Below are positions 6,371 to 8,230 of a stretch of 8,230 bases of DNA, piece by piece. Position 1 is the first letter of the stretch, and each line of letters opens with the position of its first letter. A program made the translations under genes and the position numbers. The notes below the pieces were generated by a model. The model saw nothing but the letters and a program-made list of their open reading frames with translations, did no database searches and was not told the DNA's origin. This DNA comes from an uncultured Bordetella sp. (GTDB lineage Bacteria > Pseudomonadota > Gammaproteobacteria > Burkholderiales > Burkholderiaceae_B), in assembly GCA_937881145.1 (NCBI GenBank), contig CALGFL010000439.1, forward strand, positions 1 to 8,230. The letters are read 5' to 3'.

Positions 6371-6417
6371 CCCTTATCCTGCGCGATTGAATGTTTGGAG
6401 CACGCCCAGGATAAGGG
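6371..6417. promoter_or_regulatory. 11-bp perfect inverted repeat in the LysR/TVP38 divergent region
   Basis: CCCTTATCCTG (6371-6381) and CAGGATAAGGG (6407-6417) are exact reverse complements separated by 25 bases. The half-site centres are 36 bp apart. The repeat begins 13 bases before the LysR start. It is a plausible operator for autoregulation. In the LysR transcript the arm nearest the start contains AAGGG of the putative ribosome-binding site, so a hairpin could also limit translation. Confidence 0.6.
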
Positions 6418-6531
6418 CGCCGATCAACTCCGGCTTGTCTTGGTATCGACTCAGGCGCCGCCTTTTAGTAGAACCCGCGGGCGGCCGCGCGTAAACTGCC
6501 TGGCGCTTATTTACATAGACGAGATTTTGAT

Positions 6532-7269
6532 ATGCACGCAGCATCCGCTGCCCGAAACGATGCCGGCAAGAAATCGAAAGCAGCCCGGCGCAATGGCGGC
6601 CGCATTGCGCTGCTGGCGCTGGTCGCCGTGCTGGCGATCGCAGCGTTCCAGGCTCGTGGCTACCTGTCGATCGACTACCTGAAGGCGCAGCACGCCGCGT
6701 TCGTGCACTACCGCGGCCTGCATCCGGTGGCGACCTCGCTGGCCTTTTTCGCCACGTACGTCCTCGTCACGGCGCTGTCCATTCCGGCGGCAACGATCAT
6801 GACGCTCGCAGCCGGCGCCATGTTCGGTGCCCTGTGGGGCACCGCTCTCGTCTCGTTCGCCTCGACACTCGGCTCGGTATTGGCTTTGAGCATGTCGCGC
6901 TACCTGCTGCGCGCGTTCGTATGCGCCCGCTTCCCGGACCGGGCGCAAGCGATCGACGCCGGCGTCGATCGCGAAGGCTGGCTGTATGTGCTGTCGCTGC
7001 GCCTTATTCCCGTCATTCCCTCCTGGCTGATCAATTTGCTGATGGGCGTGACTTGCGTCGAGCTGTCGACCTTCTGGTGGGCGAGCCAGTTGGGCACGCT
7101 GCCGGCCACGGCTATCTACGTCGGCGTCGGCGCGCGGCTCTCGAGCGTGACGTCCCTGCGCGGCATCGTGTCGCCGGCCGTTCTCGCCGGACTGTTCGCG
7201 CTGGCGATCCTGCCTTATGCGGCCAAGAGAATGCTGGGCCTGCTGCGTCACCGCCTCTCGAAGGCCTAG
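6532..7269 (+). CDS. TVP38/TMEM64-family membrane protein (VTT domain, DedA superfamily)
   Basis: This 245-residue integral inner-membrane protein is typical in length for bacterial TVP38/TMEM64 proteins. The first 24 residues are basic and likely cytoplasmic, followed by a membrane helix (about 24-40). The VTT-domain core includes SIPAATIMTLAAGAMFGALWGTALV (83-107) and STLGSVLALSMSRYLLR (111-127). Next comes LRLIPVIPSWLINLLMGVTCVELSTFWWASQLGTLPATAIYVGVGARL (156-203). The spaced Pro, Asn and Gly residues and the R-x-x-P-x-x-P re-entrant segment are the family hallmark. A final membrane helix (about 213-232) is followed by a short basic tail. Some DedA-superfamily members flip polyprenyl or phospholipids or affect membrane homeostasis; the role of this one is unknown. 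The ATG at 6532 has a weak GAG eight bases upstream. A short GTAAA/TTTAC inverted repeat (6491-6495, 6510-6514) lies just before it. The divergent LysR gene may regulate it. Confidence 0.9.
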   Translation: MHAASAARNDAGKKSKAARRNGGRIALLALVAVLAIAAFQARGYLSIDYLKAQHAAFVHYRGLHPVATSLAFFATYVLVTALSIPAATIMTLAAGAMFGALWGTALVSFASTLGSVLALSMSRYLLRAFVCARFPDRAQAIDAGVDREGWLYVLSLRLIPVIPSWLINLLMGVTCVELSTFWWASQLGTLPATAIYVGVGARLSSVTSLRGIVSPAVLAGLFALAILPYAAKRMLGLLRHRLSKA

Positions 7270-7314
7270 CGGCCGCGCGAAGTCGCCTGGGCTGCTGGCG
7301 TGATGGCATTGCCC

Positions 7315-8190
7315 TCAAGGATGCCCCAACCGTTTTGCACACCAATCCCAAACCGCCTCGGCTGCCTTTCTCGGCGGCGGCGATCGCTTGCGCACAAGGA
7401 AAAAATCGGTCTGCGTGAAGGCGCTTGCCTGCGTTACCTGCACCAGCCGGCCGGCGGCAAGATCAGCCGCCACGAAAGCCCGGCATGCCAAGGCCACGCC
7501 CTGGCCCGCCAGGGCGGCATCCAGCGCCAGCGTCGTCTGGTTGAACATCGCTCCCGGCAGCTTGCCGTTCGATTGCAGAAATGCCGGCCATTGATCGTGC
7601 GCGTCGTGCAGAAGCGGCAGCGTGCGCAACTGTTTGATGCTCAGGGGAAGCGCCCGGCCGCCGACCAGATGCGGGCTCGCCACCGCCACCAGCTCCTGAC
7701 GGAACAGCAGCCTGGCCTCCTGATCAACCGGGAACGGCATGCGGGTCAGCCGCACGGCAATATCCACTTGATCGCGGTCGAAATCCGACAGCGCCTCGGT
7801 AGCGACCGTGCGCAAGTCCACGCCAGGCAGGGCCTCATGCAGATCGGCCAGGTGCGGAATCAGGAGCTTGGCGGCGACGGTGGGCGTCACGCTGATCGTC
7901 ACCATGTCGGGACGGACCAGAAGCTGCCCCGTCGATTCGGCAATGGTGTCGAAAGCACGGCTTACGTCCGCGAGGTAAGCCGCGCCCGACGGCGTCAAGG
8001 CCAGCCCGCGCGCGAGACGCTGAAACAGCGCGATGCCCAGGTGTTCTTCCAGCGCACGCACCTGCTGCGCGACGGCGCCTTGCGTGACGCCCAGATCGTC
8101 GGCCGCCGCGCGAAAGCTCAATCTGCGGCCGGAAGCTTCGAACGCGCGCAGCGCATTCAGGGGCGGGAGTTTTCTGCGAAGCCGGGTCAT
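7315..8190 (-). CDS. LysR-family transcriptional regulator, GcvA-like
   Basis: This 291-residue regulator of the GcvA/AmpR branch opens with LPPLNALRAFEASGRRLSFRAAADDLGVTQGAVAQQVRALEEHLG (8-52). The LPPLNALRAFEA opening and VTQGAV recognition helix are characteristic of that subgroup. LFQRLARGLALTPSGAAYL closes the winged helix. The effector domain starts at about 97 (VTISVTPTVAAKLLIP). The family replacement of the usual first-lobe core is seen in FDRDQVDIAVRL (137-148), matching D-x-D-x-x-I-R patterns of GcvA-type proteins. ALDAALAGQGVALACRAFVAADLAAGRLV (222-250) forms the second lobe. The start is the ATG at 8190; no clear Shine-Dalgarno sequence precedes it, so expression may be weak or leaderless. 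It is tail to tail with the TVP38-family gene, 45 bp apart, without a visible terminator. Its likely target is a divergent gene beyond the right edge; the substrate pathway cannot be inferred. Confidence 0.92.
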   Translation of the reverse strand: MTRLRRKLPPLNALRAFEASGRRLSFRAAADDLGVTQGAVAQQVRALEEHLGIALFQRLARGLALTPSGAAYLADVSRAFDTIAESTGQLLVRPDMVTISVTPTVAAKLLIPHLADLHEALPGVDLRTVATEALSDFDRDQVDIAVRLTRMPFPVDQEARLLFRQELVAVASPHLVGGRALPLSIKQLRTLPLLHDAHDQWPAFLQSNGKLPGAMFNQTTLALDAALAGQGVALACRAFVAADLAAGRLVQVTQASAFTQTDFFLVRKRSPPPRKAAEAVWDWCAKRLGHP

Positions 8191-8192
8191 CG

Positions 8193-8221
8193 TTGACAGT
8201 AGTTTTTCTACATTCTTATGC
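8193..8221. promoter_or_regulatory. Likely LysR operator and divergent promoter at the right edge
   Basis: GTAG, five T, CTAC (8199-8211) is a short dyad. It satisfies the LysR T-N11-A rule (T8200, A8212) and resembles the TAG/CTA sites of the GcvA/AmpR branch. On the plus strand TTGACA (8193-8198) is a perfect -35 with TATGCG 18 bases on, so a rightward promoter may overlap the dyad. This suits autoregulation plus control of a gene outside the window. Confidence 0.45.
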
Positions 8222-8230
8222 GCTTATTTA

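Noticed and set aside
6511..7251. Minus-strand open frame of 246 codons antisense to the TVP38-family gene
   Set aside because: It is Arg/Gln/Gly/His-rich without structure, whereas the plus strand has clear VTT-domain motifs.
1..8230. CRISPR array, tRNA, rRNA, insertion sequence or prophage genes
   Set aside because: No regularly spaced repeats, no cloverleaf-like or rRNA-like stretch, and no transposase or integrase motifs were seen on either strand.

Overview
The window reads as a chromosomal segment of a high-GC beta-proteobacterium. The protein sequences look most like the Bordetella/Achromobacter group of Alcaligenaceae, on the basis of gene style, G/C-ending codons, several LysR regulators and densely packed genes. 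The genus is inferred by eye, not from a search. I see no tRNA, rRNA, CRISPR array, insertion sequence or phage gene.

Layout, left to right. (1) 1-606 (+) is the 3' end of a class A penicillin-binding protein (PBP1A type) carrying the KTG box. (2) It converges, with only 7 bp between stop codons, on a minus-strand pair: a 71-residue protein of unknown function (1702-1917) and an AGE-family sugar epimerase/isomerase (614-1702). Their stop and start overlap as TAATG inside a 14-bp perfect palindrome. (3) 2115-3518 (-) is a 12-helix MFS metabolite:H+ symporter followed by a strong intrinsic terminator (2062-2098). (4) 3677-5160 (-) is a cytoplasmic chemoreceptor-like gene with an MCP signalling domain and a C-terminal sensor-like domain. 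As written it is split by a frameshift near 4215. (5) 5429-6358 (-) is a LysR regulator, divergent from (6) 6532-7269 (+), a TVP38/TMEM64 (VTT/DedA superfamily) membrane protein. The 173-bp gap between them contains an 11-bp perfect inverted repeat. (7) 7315-8190 (-) is a second, GcvA-like LysR regulator, tail to tail with the membrane protein gene. Its divergent partner would lie beyond the right edge.

Functionally these are mostly separate transcription units: cell-wall synthesis, sugar isomerisation, solute uptake, signalling, and two regulator modules. The MFS gene and the epimerase unit point the same way and could share a carbohydrate theme, but a strong terminator separates them. No complete new system is evident. 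The points most worth a second look are the broken chemoreceptor, the palindrome and translational coupling at the epimerase start, the inverted repeat over the ribosome-binding region of the first LysR gene, and the small dyads near the promoters. No gene-free stretch exceeds 300 bases; the longest (5161-5428) holds a possible promoter, a hairpin/T-tract terminator candidate and an inverted repeat.
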